Below are positions 24,281 through 35,608 of a DNA stretch of 64,000 nucleotides, piece after piece (position 1 is the stretch's first letter; each line of letters starts with the position of its first letter). The stretch comes from Toxorhynchites rutilus septentrionalis (lineage: Eukaryota; Arthropoda; Insecta; Diptera; Culicidae): assembly GCF_029784135.1 (NCBI RefSeq), contig NC_073745.1, forward strand, positions 280,089,803 to 280,153,802. Direction: 5' to 3'. The notes under the pieces are model-generated. The model saw only the letters and a list, made by a program, of their open reading frames with translations. It searched no databases and was not told the DNA's origin. A program made the translations under genes and the position numbers.

Positions 24281-26076
24281 GAGCTTGAGCTTGAGCTTGG
24301 GTAGACTGTAAAATTCGTAGTTGCTCTCCGTGATTGACCTGAACCAACCAAATTGCACAAAGAACACACAGAATGACGCTTGGGACTAGCAAATCATTCT
24401 CGTTGTGCAATTTTCGGCGATTCGAGCTTTAAATGGTCAATAACGACGCCGGCCACGTCCTTACAGTCACCAGGGGAAGGGATGGAATGTTAGTATGATA
24501 TCCGCCGCCCAAAGGCCAGAAGGGTCGCCTCTATAGCGTGGTTCCCTAGCGTTTATCATGGGAGGGATAGTTGTTAGTGGGAGAGGTAAAAATCAGGATT
24601 CACTGAGGTAAGTGATATGATTATGTAAACGTGAACTGACGTGAACCACTTGACGAAATCGAATTCCAAAGATCTTACGAGTTATGAGAACACACGGTAG
24701 AGATTATCTTTAGGTATCCTGGGAAGGAAAACCTGTATAACTAATTGAATCGGCTATATATTCTGTTATTTATCACGCGTACTTTCATCGAGCTCCAATC
24801 ACAACGTTACCTTTGGGAAACTTGAGAAGGTAGCCGAGAGAACTCGGCTTAAATCAATAAGACAAGCGATATATTCCATTAATTATCGCGAATACTCTTT
24901 TTTGAACTCCAATCACAACTACAGAAATTTATCTTTGGGAAACCTGAGAAGGTAACCGATAGAATTTCTTCGAACGTGTACTGTTTATCGAACACTAATC
25001 AAGACGGCGAAGAGTTTTTGAAACCTGAAAAGATAACTGAAAGAACTCCTCTAAAATCAGTTGGAAACCGGCAATATATTATAATCAACGAGTGCACTCT
25101 TGATCGAACTCTAATCGCGACGGAGAAAAGCTATCTTTGTGGAACCTGAGGAAAATAAAAATTCTAGAATGAAAAATCCAAAACCTAAAGCTCTAAGCGT
25201 AAATCTCGAAAACAAAATCTAACCCAATATTTTAAATGAAAAACAAAAACACAATTCTCCATACCAAATACGGTATTATATTGGTATTATTGATGAAAAA
25301 CGAAATAACAACCACCATTATCGTAAGACTTTCCCGGAGGGCAGAACGAATTTTAGAGGCGAATGAACTTTTAAGTCCATAGCCTACACAATACGAACAA
25401 GAAAATAGAAGGGATAGTGAGAGCAAGAAGAGAACTGATATGGAAGCCAGTGTACAGTTCGTTTTCTAATTGGAATTAGACTAAATAAAATATGTAATAT
25501 AGGAGGGAGAAAATCCTTAGATATATGTGAATGAGAGAGAGGAGAAGAATTTGAGAACGAAAGAGCTTAGCTCACGCTGCTACCTGCTCAGACCGGTACC
25601 ATGACCGCGATTTTTGGACCGTGATATTTACACACCGAAACACACATCTCGCACTTGCAAAGTGAATAAATTCAACCACTAGAATACATAAACGATCAAC
25701 AAGTTCATATAGATATAAGATGAAGCTAAATCGTTTGCATCAATATTGCACACACGCGTCGACAAGGGAACTACAGCACAGAACAAATTGCACGACGACT
25801 GGTTAACATAACGAAACGGAAAGTTTTCACGAACACAAACAAACTGAAAAAAATGGCTTCGTTCATTTCACTTCACAAATTTTTCTTTCCTATTTATTAT
25901 CTATGCAGTGAATTTAACAAAACCTCATTGCTTCCGAATTCACTAGAAGCACACAAAGCACATTTTTCAGCCATTTCCATAATCATAGCTTATTAAAAAC
26001 ACAATTAATCGGAAATAACGAAGCGGAGCACAAACGCGCACATCTTGTCCATTACGTTGCTCAACCCGAACTCTCT
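24281..26076 (-). mobile_element. 1.8-kb retroelement-like insertion with 19-bp TSD
   Basis: TTATATTTAACGTCAATTT occurs at 24262-24280 and again at 26077-26095, precisely flanking the insert. The left border is a (GAGCTT)3 run, which on the minus strand is a short tandem-repeat 3' tail as in some non-LTR retrotransposons and SINEs. No reverse-transcriptase domain is visible, so it is non-autonomous or heavily 5'-truncated. It contains an internal degenerate tandem array. Orientation is inferred from the tail only. Confidence 0.75.
24700..25170. repeat. Degenerate tandem array inside the retroelement
   Basis: The phrase TTTGGGAAACCTGAGAAGGT, or a diverged version, recurs near 24709, 24811, 24932, 25014 and 25133, each followed by GAGAACTC-like and CGATATATT-like phrases. 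Spacing varies from about 80 to 120 bp. This is an internal minisatellite of the inserted element. Confidence 0.65.
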
Positions 26077-26227
26077 TTATATTTAACGTCAATTTCGTTC
26101 AAAAAAGTTGTTGTTTTATTTATTGTGCTTAAATATGATAATTTCAGCTGTCCATTTTTTATAAGACCATTTCAAGAATTATCAAAGAAAAATTCAAATG
26201 ATCGGCTGATTTACATGCCAATAACTG

Positions 26228-27219
26228 ACAACCTTGATGTTTCGACTAATAACCTGAAAATTCGTGTTGGAATACTATTTACCAAATTCTGCTGACCGGA
26301 TTTCTCGATCTTTCCATTGCGATCTTGAGCTCTTCAATGGTGGTGTACCGTCAGTGTAGATTCTGCGTAAAAGGATTCCCCTGAGATTTTCAACAGGATT
26401 GAAGTCTGGAGAGCGAGTCAGCCAGTCCAAAAAATAAGTTCTTGGTCCTTAATCCATTGCTTAGTTTCCTTGCTAGTATGAATAGTAGCATTGTTTCGCT
26501 GCAATATGTTTTTTTTTGTGACGATATCCACTCAAAAACGGTAGGAGAGAGGATTCCAGAACATACATGTAATCCTTGAATGATGTGGAAGCTATCTTGA
26601 GCTTTCCGGTTGCACAGAAACCCGCCCAAACTATGCACGAGCCTCCACCAAAATTCCTGGTTCCTTCATCGGTAAATCACGCCAGTACCCGTTGAAAACC
26701 ATCAGAACCATCCTAATTGAATTTGTCTTCGTCAGTGAAGATAACCTATACATTGAAGAACTTTTCGATATGGTATATAGCAAAGTGTACTCTTTAGAAA
26801 CATTCTTTGTGACAACAAACCATGTCCCACTGTCGGTTCATGTGAGCTTCGGCAAAACTCAGACATGGTCCGATGTGAGATGGTGTAAGATTAGGAGCTT
26901 TAACCTTTTAAGCCCTCTTAACGTGTGGACTTTTTACCAGAACTTGACGAATTGTCACCCGAGAAACAAAATCGCTTCATTTGCATAAGCGATTTTGAAG
27001 TATTCGAAACTTTTCGAAGCTTCGAAGCTGTTGAGAGCTTCGATTTACGTGGAGCACTATCTTTTTTTTACCGTATCCTTGAGGATTCGCCAAATAATTG
27101 AGTACTACTCGATGGAATCGTCCAATCCGACGAGCAATTTCTCTGATACCAATATTTTCTTGGTGAAATGCATCGATTTGTCTTTCTTCTCTCTCTGTGA
27201 GCACTTTTTCCTTCGGCAT
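26228..27219 (-). pseudogene. Tc3-like transposase, copy 2, degenerate
   Basis: The minus-strand start at 27219 reads MPKEKVLTEREERQIDAFHQ and REIARRIGRFHRVVLNYLAN, the DNA-binding half. Frame breaks follow. The catalytic half shows KETKQWIKDQEL preceded by QRNNATIHTS, where the second aspartate is again asparagine (codon at 26493-26495), and FNPVENL with the third-site glutamate kept (codon at 26389-26391). Spacing between the second and third catalytic positions is 34 residues, as in DD34E Tc1 relatives. The stop is not certain; the end given is approximate. It is inactive. Confidence 0.85.
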
Positions 27220-27468
27220 TTTCCAGATTTATTGATCAAAAAAACTAAAACAACGGAGAATGTAACTGGTCTTATAGAAACCTGACACTTGAAAAATACA
27301 AAAATATTCGTTTACGTTAAGCGCTTGCACACACACATATGAAAATCAAGCAGTGTATGGTAGTCACCAAAACCTACACACTACAGTATAAATTGAAGCA
27401 TTGTTTGTTCACAATGACACAAAGCGGCAGGGTCATCACCCGGTCTTATAGAAGTTGGACAGAGTGTA

Positions 27469-28480
27469 TTGTCATAACAAAATGTCATTTAAATCATAGA
27501 AACAGCAGCATTAAGTTTTGGTTTTGTACAGTTTCTCTGTAGTTGCAAAAAAACATCATTCATTGTAATAGTATGCATTGTGTTTGTATGTTGAAGTTGT
27601 CGTCTGATTCAAATACTTTTTCTATTTTTTTTTGAAATTATTAATATATTTGAAAATTTGGTGATTACAAAGTAAGGAATCGGAAGTCCAATATGGAGAT
27701 GATTTAAAATTCAATAATCGAAAGTTTCAGATTCTATCACTGGATAGTTCATAATAACAACAAGATGATTTTTGAGTAACGAGATTCCATCTACTTTTCA
27801 ATCAATAACTTCCAAGAAGAACTACACCTTATCAGCCCAGTATTATCTATTCTCTTTCGTCTTCAATTATGTATAGTTCATGAAGAAATAATTGCACGGC
27901 AAACCGACAGGAAATTTAACTTGAACACTGAAGAAAACATGTTTCTTAAACAGGTACTATGAAATTTAAAAAAAAATACACTTATTCCGCTTGAAAAATT
28001 TAGTCTGGTTCTCAAACCTATCTATTGATTCGCTGTGTAATCATTCTTTCACGAAAGGCTCTCAATCAAAGACGAAAGGGTAATTTTTTTTTCATAGAAT
28101 CGAAAATTCATTTGTAAGAAAACAGCTCAACTGTAACGTTTTAGAAATCAAATGAAACCTAGTTAACTGTTTTAATGGGTTTCAGTGTTGGTTTGGTTGT
28201 ATATATATGTTGGAAAAGAGAAAAAACTGATTTTTATTTCTAAAACATAACTGTAGCTTTAAAATAAGGCATACATAATTTCAATGCGTCAATTTGAATT
28301 TGAGACGAAATGCCGATGGAAGTCGAACGCGCCACCTGCGGCGTGTTTGAAAGTCGTTTGAAGCTGGTCAAAAAGATTATTCCGAAACATATGCTGTAAA
28401 TGATCAACATAACACTTTTATCAACTTTTCATTCAAAGCAATAACCAAAGCAATAAAGCAAAGCGTATGAGAGAATATTG
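27469..28480. other. AT-rich non-coding DNA
   Basis: No element ends or gene seen apart from the dispersed repeat at about 28070-28150 shared with 16905-17000. Short frames only. Confidence 0.45.
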
Positions 28481-29010
28481 GACATCTTCGGAAAATCCAA
28501 GATTTACATGAATTTGATACATGAAATTTGGAAAATCTAATTTTTTTGATGCCAAATGACTTAATAATGCTTAAAACGTCGAAATCTGGTGTCATTTCGA
28601 AAAAAAAAATTTTGGGCAAAAATCAACCTTCTGGAACTTAGCAATGAATGTATCGAAAAGAATTAATTATCGAGTTTGAAGAACCGACCATGTACATTGT
28701 GTTTGTTGGTTCAAAAAAAAATTACCTGGGCCAAATTTCAGCTCAATCGGACATGATTTAGGGGTAGCACTCAAAGTTTTGATTTTTTGGCCACTCAGGC
28801 TAAGTTCCAAAAGGTCGATTTTCGACCATAATTTTTTTTTCGAGATAACACCAGATCTTTCATGTAATTTGAAGACATTTGGCATCAAAATATTTTTTTT
28901 TTAAAACCTCCCCTTTTGGAAGATTTTCGAGGATCGAAAAATCTAAACTTTGAGCGCTTTGAGGCCTATAAACAAAATGTACATGGTCGGTGTTTGAAAT
29001 TCGACTTGAC
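28481..29010. repeat. Fold-back repeat with ~110-bp arms
   Basis: Left arm about 28540-28650 (TTTTGATGCCAAATGACTTA ... CTTCTGGAACTTAGC) is the inverse of about 28790-28905. GACCATGTACAT also occurs in opposite orientation near 28686 and 28977, extending the symmetry. Non-coding, ends not resolved. Confidence 0.7.
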
Positions 29011-29156
29011 CATTCTCGCTGCCACCCTAATCTATGTCTACTTAAGCGTATTCATTGAAGGATTCGTACACTACAGAAAAACATTTTTAAAAACATCCTT
29101 CATGTAATTGGAAAATTTTGATTCAGGTTAAAATCAGATTTTTTAACAATTTTAAT

Positions 29157-29462
29157 TGGAGTACCGATAAGTTTCTTAGTTTTATTTTTTTCAAAAATAA
29201 ATGCTTTATTCTGCAAAAATGGTTACAATTTTAATATTCAAAGTATTGCCCATCGCTAGTCACAACTTTTTTCCATCTTTCAGGCAATTCACGGATCCCT
29301 TTGCGGAAATAATCGGCCGGTTTGTCGGCTAACCACGAATCGATCCAATTTTTGACTTCATCAAAATTGGAGAAGTGCTGGTCAACCAGGCCATATTGCA
29401 TTGATCGAAAAAGGTAGTAATCGGACGGAACAATGTCTGGAGAAAACGGCGGATATCTGATA
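29157..29462 (-). pseudogene. 3' fragment of a mariner-like transposon
   Basis: On the minus strand the reading YPPFSPDIVPSDYYLFRSMQ contains the third catalytic aspartate motif (PSDYYLF) and continues with FDEVKNWIDSWLADKP, YFRKGIRELPERWKKVV and a stop at 29230. This is the last ~75 residues of a mariner-family transposase. Upstream of 29462 homology stops abruptly, so the first three quarters are deleted or replaced. The element end is probably near 29157 (ATTGGAGTACCGATAAG), but only one end exists. Confidence 0.8.
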
Positions 29463-29947
29463 TCTATAAAATAGCAAAGCATACATAAAATGCATAGCAC
29501 ACATCAACTGTTCAATAAAAGGGCTTCTCGTGTGCTTCCAGACGAAACAATGAAAAAATTATTTTTCTATTCGGCACCTCAACCGAACCGGAACAAACCT
29601 AAGTTGTTCATATAATTTTTGGATATCTGGAGAAAGGTTACACAAACATTAAAACTTCAGGAACAGGTTTTTTCATTTCTGTGATAATTTTTTTTTTGCT
29701 ATGAACTTTACTATAGAATACACGTTTAGTTGGTTTGGTTTTCAATTACAGCGGCTTCAAACTTTTTCAGTTCGTTCGTCTCTAGCATTCAAAAGTCCAA
29801 TTTGGATAACTAAACAAAACTTTTAACTATCGGACTAGAGAAAAACCATTTCCGAGCATCACTACGGTCTGCTTGCTAGCTGGATGACTGTTCGTGTCAT
29901 TCATCGATCGTGTTCTCAGATATTCGTGAAAAGGTGTATATTTATTC

Positions 29948-30476
29948 GTCATCGCAAAATATTAGACCCGCATTTTTTTTGTTATTTTTTCATTAGGGTG
30001 GTCATTTTCTTTTTAGGGTGGTCCGAAAAATCAATATTTTTCGCCTTTTTTCTAAAAACGACTTTTTGAAAAAAAAATCATAACCTTCGAGCTACTGGAC
30101 CCACTCAGATGGTCAATATATCAAAATAAACGCAATGATATTCTTTCCTGGAAAAAAATCTATACCTCCTAAAATATTTGATTGAATTCTCGGGACCAAG
30201 GGCGCTATATTTTTTATATTCTTTCTTAAAGCTGAGGTTTTATACATAATATATCCAAAAATCTTTGTTTTTGAGTTATGATTTTTCAAAGTCCACCGGT
30301 GGTCCGAATCGGTCCAATAGTTCGAAAGTTATGAGTTTCTGAAAAAAGGCATTTTTGGAAAAAGGATGGAAATTCAGACCACCAGGAATGGATTTTTCAG
30401 ACCACCCTAAAAGGAAATAGACACCCTTTCGGAAAAATAAAAAAAAACATTTTAACATTCAGCGATAAAGAACAAA
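29948..30476. repeat. Second copy of the 35291 fold-back family, ends missing
   Basis: Phrases in order match the 35.3-37.7 kb element: AGACCCGCATTTTTT, TTAGGGTGGTCATTTTC, TCATAACCTTCGAGCTACTG, GGGACCAAGGGCGCTATATT, then the inverse series back to GATAAAGAACAAA. The outermost terminal repeat is not recognisable. No mariner is inserted in this copy, so it shows the interior of the family. Confidence 0.65.
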
Positions 30477-30576
30477 TCTAACGCTTTACACGAAATGGCT
30501 GAATATGCGAATATGGATATCGTTTAATTATATTTTATCAAAGAAGTCGTTTTTTCAGAAAGGCAATCAAATTAGT

Positions 30577-30775
30577 TCCTTAAGATTCGTCTCTGCAGAG
30601 AATGTCTTTAAGGCTTCCTCTCATATTGTGTCGGATTCTAGTATCTAGTGCCGCATTAGTGTTGTTCTGTCGGAGACGGATGAGCTCCATTCCCAGCTTG
30701 TCGGCAGCCGTGTTTCCGATATTTCTGGAATGACCAGAAACTAAACAGAGGGAGATTTTTTTTTCTGAAAATCCG
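30577..30775 (-). pseudogene. RNase H fragment of a non-LTR retrotransposon
   Basis: The minus strand reads ISLCLVSGHSRNIGNTAADK followed by LGMELIRLRQ, matching the W-V-P-G-H-S-G-x-x-G-N-E-x-A-D core of retroelement RNase H. The conserved G-N-E is here G-N-T. Domains upstream are absent; the frame closes at 30577. It is a short truncated relic. RNase H would remove the RNA strand after reverse transcription in an intact element. Confidence 0.75.
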
Positions 30776-31202
30776 TTTGATGCTTGGTTCATCTTATGCA
30801 TGGTCAGTTCCGCACATGCCACGTTGCGAGCTTTTAAGTTTAATTTCTGTTTAAAATAGAGAATGATAAAGAGCGTGTCACGTTGCATAAGGCGAGGGGT
30901 AAAACTTATTCGATCAAGTGACTTTCTATTTTTTTTTTCGTTTCACTCTAGACAGCAGTCAACCAACGCCATATATTGAGGCTAAGACTCAATATCGAAA
31001 TTAGAAAAAACTGCTTTTTGACGGTTATGATAAAGTTGTAACAAAATGAAGTAAATCAAAGAGTCAATAATTGAATTTCGATCTTTCCTTGGATTATATA
31101 AAACGTGATGAACAGACGAACTGAATGCAATTTTTGGCACCAAAAATATTTATGGCTGCATAAAACTTTTGATATTTTGAGTTGGACATTGTTGACAGAT
31201 CA

Positions 31203-32038
31203 CGAATTTCATGCCAACTCGTCTTAGCAGTTGACAACACTATCTTAGATTGCGGTGAAACGTTGTGGGTTGTGTCTTTACATTGGTCATTTAATCAACT
31301 TTGCATACTAGAAGTCTTCAATAAATAATTGGACTACGTTTTGAAAAGAGCCGAATTTTTTTTTCTTTTCTTTTACAAAACAAATCCAACTCAAAAACCA
31401 CAAAACTGTAGGTTGCTTCGATGTGTCTCCATGCAAAAATGCCATATATTTCAGAAACTATAAAAGACAGAAAGTTGACGTCTTCGTTAAAAGTCCATAT
31501 CTTAATAAAATCTAAAACTTTGTCGAATACAATATATCACTATCCTGACTTTAAACAAATAGGATTAGTTTTTTATTAAAGCAAACATGAAAAAGTTGTT
31601 GATGATAAAACTAAAAGTGCCAATTTTCCGATATATGGACGATTTGGTGGTAATTGTATGGGCTATTCATGTTTTTTTTCTGAGAATTTATTTTTAAAAT
31701 TTTTTTTTGAAATGTTTTTGAATAAAAAGAATTTCAATTAAAAAAAAATATTTCTAGTTTTATTTTAAACAATTTGTGGTTTTTCAAGGAAAATTAAAAA
31801 AAAAATCGTACATTTCATTCTTTGACCCACATTTTGTAGAAATTACACTTTTAGAGTCATATTTTTTTGTAAAAAATGAACTAAAAAACTTTGGCCATTT
31901 TCATTTTCAAAAAATCTAATTTTTTTAGATTCCAAGTATGCAAAGTTGCTTGAATTACCAATGTCTTTACACCCACAATGTTTCAATGCAATCAGAGATG
32001 GTGCTGTCAATGTCCGATCGAGTTGGCGTGAAATTCGA
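31203..32038. mobile_element. 836-bp MITE with ~110-bp inverted repeats
   Basis: The left arm starts CGAATTTCATGCCAACTCG and includes AACGTTGTGGGTTGTGTCTT and CAACTTTGCATACT. The same series is inverted at 31930-32038. A second copy of the left arm is at 46255-46600, interrupted by a TTAA-flanked insert; here the target reads TTTAAT without it. Non-coding. Confidence 0.8.
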
Positions 32039-35000
32039 CAAATGCAAAAACTTCAAAAAATTGTGATCGGTATGGCTTGAAATCTTTTACATTAGCATGT
32101 ATCAATACAAATGTGTGCACTACGGTCTCATATTTATACGCCTGGTAACTGTTAAACACTCTTGACATATACATTGATTTGTGAGCATATACATTGATTA
32201 CCAATCGTAGACCATATTATCGTATTTTTGAATTATTAGAAATAATTATACTGAGACTAGATTAATCATACATCATGTTAAAACTTGACCATGTGAAAAG
32301 ATTGTTAATTTTTTTTTGTGGTTTAGTTGGTACAACCGGGATTTACAGATTCATGAGCATTATAGCAATTTATTTTTTTCGATAGATTTTTGTACTATTG
32401 AAAAAAACTACTGTAAAAATTACTTCATTGTGTTCAAACCATGTACATTTATTTTTTATGGAACGACTTTAAGCCCATCGTTGTTTGAAAGATCGACTTT
32501 TCTGTCGGTCTCCTGTTGAAAAAAAACTTTGGAATTTTAGATTTCTGAACCTCATACAAATCAACACAAATTGATAAAGTATTCCAGTAAGAATTTTTTA
32601 AATGATACCTATCACCCCTTGAATTGCATCTTCAGCCGTGCGTGTAGCCATGCAGTGCTGATATGCGATAAACGCCGTCAATGAACTGGAGCCGGTTTGG
32701 ATGACCTAACGGACCCCCGAGAGTACCTTACAAACTCGCACACCCCTCACAAACTGGAAATTGACTTCCTTTTTCACTTCATTCCGTTAATGTCTTCGTT
32801 CGTTTTTTTTCCTACAAGAATACGCAACGAAGCACACCTCTCGCGATTGGCCTTGACGGCCACAACAGCAACAAGAACAACAACAACAACGGCAACCAAA
32901 ACGACATCATAATAATAACAGCGCGATAGCGAAGAAAACGTGAGCCACAAAACTGGACGAGTCAGGTTTTACCAAAAATGGCTGAGCCTCAGCAGCAGCA
33001 GCAGCCGTTTGGGGTTCACAGAATGGATTGCGGAATGAAACAGCTACACGACACGACCGAAGCGGTAGCGGAAAGTGGGCCGTTTTTTCCTTCTTCTTTT
33101 TCGTGTTTGTTATTACGGTGGTGGAAACAACCGCCAAGGACCCCCAAATAGGGGGTGCACTCTCCGCTGAGATTATCTCTGCGGATTGATCTTGTTTTAG
33201 TGGATTGTAGAAAAGTCACGCTGTTTTTGTTGCGGTCGGAGAAGGAGCTGGAAGTACAGTTGGGATTTTAACAAGTCAATTTGGTGGTTGGTACATTGAA
33301 AAAATAATGGAGTTAACGCTTGCAACGTTGTGTTTCTTCCATTGGTCATTTATAAAATATGCATGAGGGAAAAAGGTACAATATGTACCCCTAGGAAAAA
33401 ATGGATACATCTCGATTAAGGTAGCAACTACGGGGGCACGTAAGTTAGCTAACCATAAGCCGACTGTAAATACTGTGTAGGAATTATTTTTGCGTTCACT
33501 TGTCTGTTAATGTTTTGAGAATTATGAAATTTAAAATGGTGCCTCTGACTCGCTTTTAACGGAAGTTTCCAGTTTCCGGTTCGAGATGAAATCAGTGTTA
33601 AGATTTCTATAATCTCGTTAGAAGTATTTGTAGCGGTATCGTGAATCCTCGTCGCTTTAAAAACTCATGAAATAATGCTTCACAAATCGCTTCTCATGTC
33701 ATAACTTTTAATCGCAATCGTTCAACATTTGAAACACGTTTAAAATCGCCCATTCTGCGATCGTAGTTTCTGAGGTAAAAACAACACCGACTTCCATCCT
33801 CACCACAAAACTCATCGTCCTTCGGCCACACAGTGTTTCTTGGCATGCAAAGGCACTTGCAAGCGTTGTGTGTGCGTGAGCCTATTGCACAATTCTGCTT
33901 CCACTTCAGTTATTTTTATCGCTCATATTCATCTAGCCCGAGAGTACAGTTTTCTCTTGTTCAACGCGGATTTTCGACTCATGCTCAGTGTCTTCTGCCA
34001 CACGCACCGCCATATTAACAGCGTTACGCGGGGGATCACTGTTTTCCGATGATCGTTTCGCTCGTCTTATGTTTGCTTTATCAATTGCTCCACAGTCAAC
34101 AGCGGGAACGGAACGACGACGATGGCGACGATGCGGCAGTTGATTTATTTACCATGGAATCCGACTTTCTGTGTCAATGCTGTCGAGACTTCCACCTTCC
34201 ATTTAAGCCGCAGTTTACCAGCGAAAACAAAAAACAATAACAACATTATCGCTATCGTCATCGCAGGCAGCAAAACGCACTTGCATGCAGTAACCGAGCT
34301 CTGATGATAGAACAGAAGATGCGTGGGTGTGGGTGCTAGTGTGTGAAGTATCAGACATATCATACGCAAACACAAACGCTTCCAGCCGATGCACCGCACG
34401 AATGCGGTTAGCAAACTAATTCGCACTGTTATGCACCATGCGTTCGCATTGATTGGGTACGACCTTTTTTTAAATTGTTATTGTTGTTGTTTTGGTCGCT
34501 TTGGGATGGCACGTGGTGGAATAGATTGTGTATTTCATAAGAATGTATGCATATTTTAGATTCAGGTCGAATCAAATGTTGTCACGTGGAAGTACTGCTT
34601 TCACGATGGCTAAGTAGACGGAAATGTGCGTGCTTTGAAATACCTAGCGGCACCACTGGGCGCATAGTTACAGCCGAAGTTAATAAATCAGAACGAAATA
34701 TATGACGGACGTATGAGTCATGAAATGCATCTTAAGTAGTGTTTATTTATCATGAAAGTACCCGAAATACGAACAATCGGACACATTTTTTGATAAAATT
34801 TTGGTGGAATAGTTGTTGAGAATGAAGCAAGGCCAAGTGCCTCATCGATGAGACTGAACAAAGAGAGAGGGTTAAGATGGAGCCATCAATTCGACATTTC
34901 CAGAGTCGGTGATTGGCCCTTAGTGTTATGGAACGAGATAAAGACAATATGCATGATATTGTTCGCATCGTAATACATATAAGGCTCCCTGTATGTATAA

Positions 35001-35290
35001 CTGGAATCACACAATTCGAGTCAACCAGAATTTTACTGTCTCTGTCACACTGTTTCGAGCAGATTGGTTTACTTGTTGCATCTTTAATATTTTGTTGTAT
35101 TGAACATGCAACAACTTCAAGCGACTTCTCAGTACACTGAGTTAAGCCATCTCACAGTAGAAACTTCTTGTGACCTCAGTCGAGTTTTCCAAAAAAAAAA
35201 AAAAACAAAAAGACGGGTAGTGTCGGGGACATGACCGGAGAGACAAAGGACTACAACAAGGGTTATCAATTATCAAATAACATGCCTAAG
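32039..35290. other. Unique-looking DNA, GC-richer at 32640-34500
   Basis: 32039-32640 is AT-rich. 32640-34500 has balanced composition, a CAA-type trinucleotide tract (about 32862-32897) and a CAG cluster (32990-33005). Many frames of 60-107 codons overlap on both strands, with no domain. No mobile-element ends were found between 32700 and 35150. This is the longest segment I could not attribute to mobile DNA and a good candidate for host sequence, but exons cannot be called. Confidence 0.4.
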
Positions 35291-35608
35291 TATACAGCCA
35301 TTCCATGCCAAACCAATATAGTGGTTCTCAGATTTTCGTCAAAAGTGGGAGTTTTGTTCTTTATTGCAAATTATGAGACCCTTTTTTTATTTTTTCGTTA
35401 GGGTGACTATTTCCATTTCAAGGTGGTCAAAAAAAAAAATTTTTTTTCGCATTTTTGCCAAAATTGACTTTTTTCAAAAATTCATAACTTTTGAACTACT
35501 GAACCGATTCAGATGATCGACATATCAAATTAAAGCGAATAGTATTTTTTGAAAAAAATATCACACTCTGAATAAAAATGGATTTTGTTTTCGTAATCAT
35601 TGATTATA

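Larger units (their letters stand above)
24165..27466 (-). mobile_element. Tc3-like DNA transposon, copy 2, split by a retroelement
   Basis: Ends CACTCTGTCCAACTTCTATA and its inverse are both exact and flanked by TA (24163-24164 and 27467-27468). Inner copies of the CTATAAGACC motif lie at about 26155-26168 and 27267-27280, the outer-to-inner distance at the 5' end being about 180 bp. Removing the 24281-26095 insertion and its duplicate leaves about 1.49 kb. It lacks both passengers of copy 1 and so records their empty sites. Confidence 0.9.

Noticed and set aside
24163..27468. Tc3-like copies 1 and 2 as arms of a large inverted duplication
   Set aside because: Each copy has its own TA context and unrelated flanks, and their inserts differ, so independent transposition is simpler.
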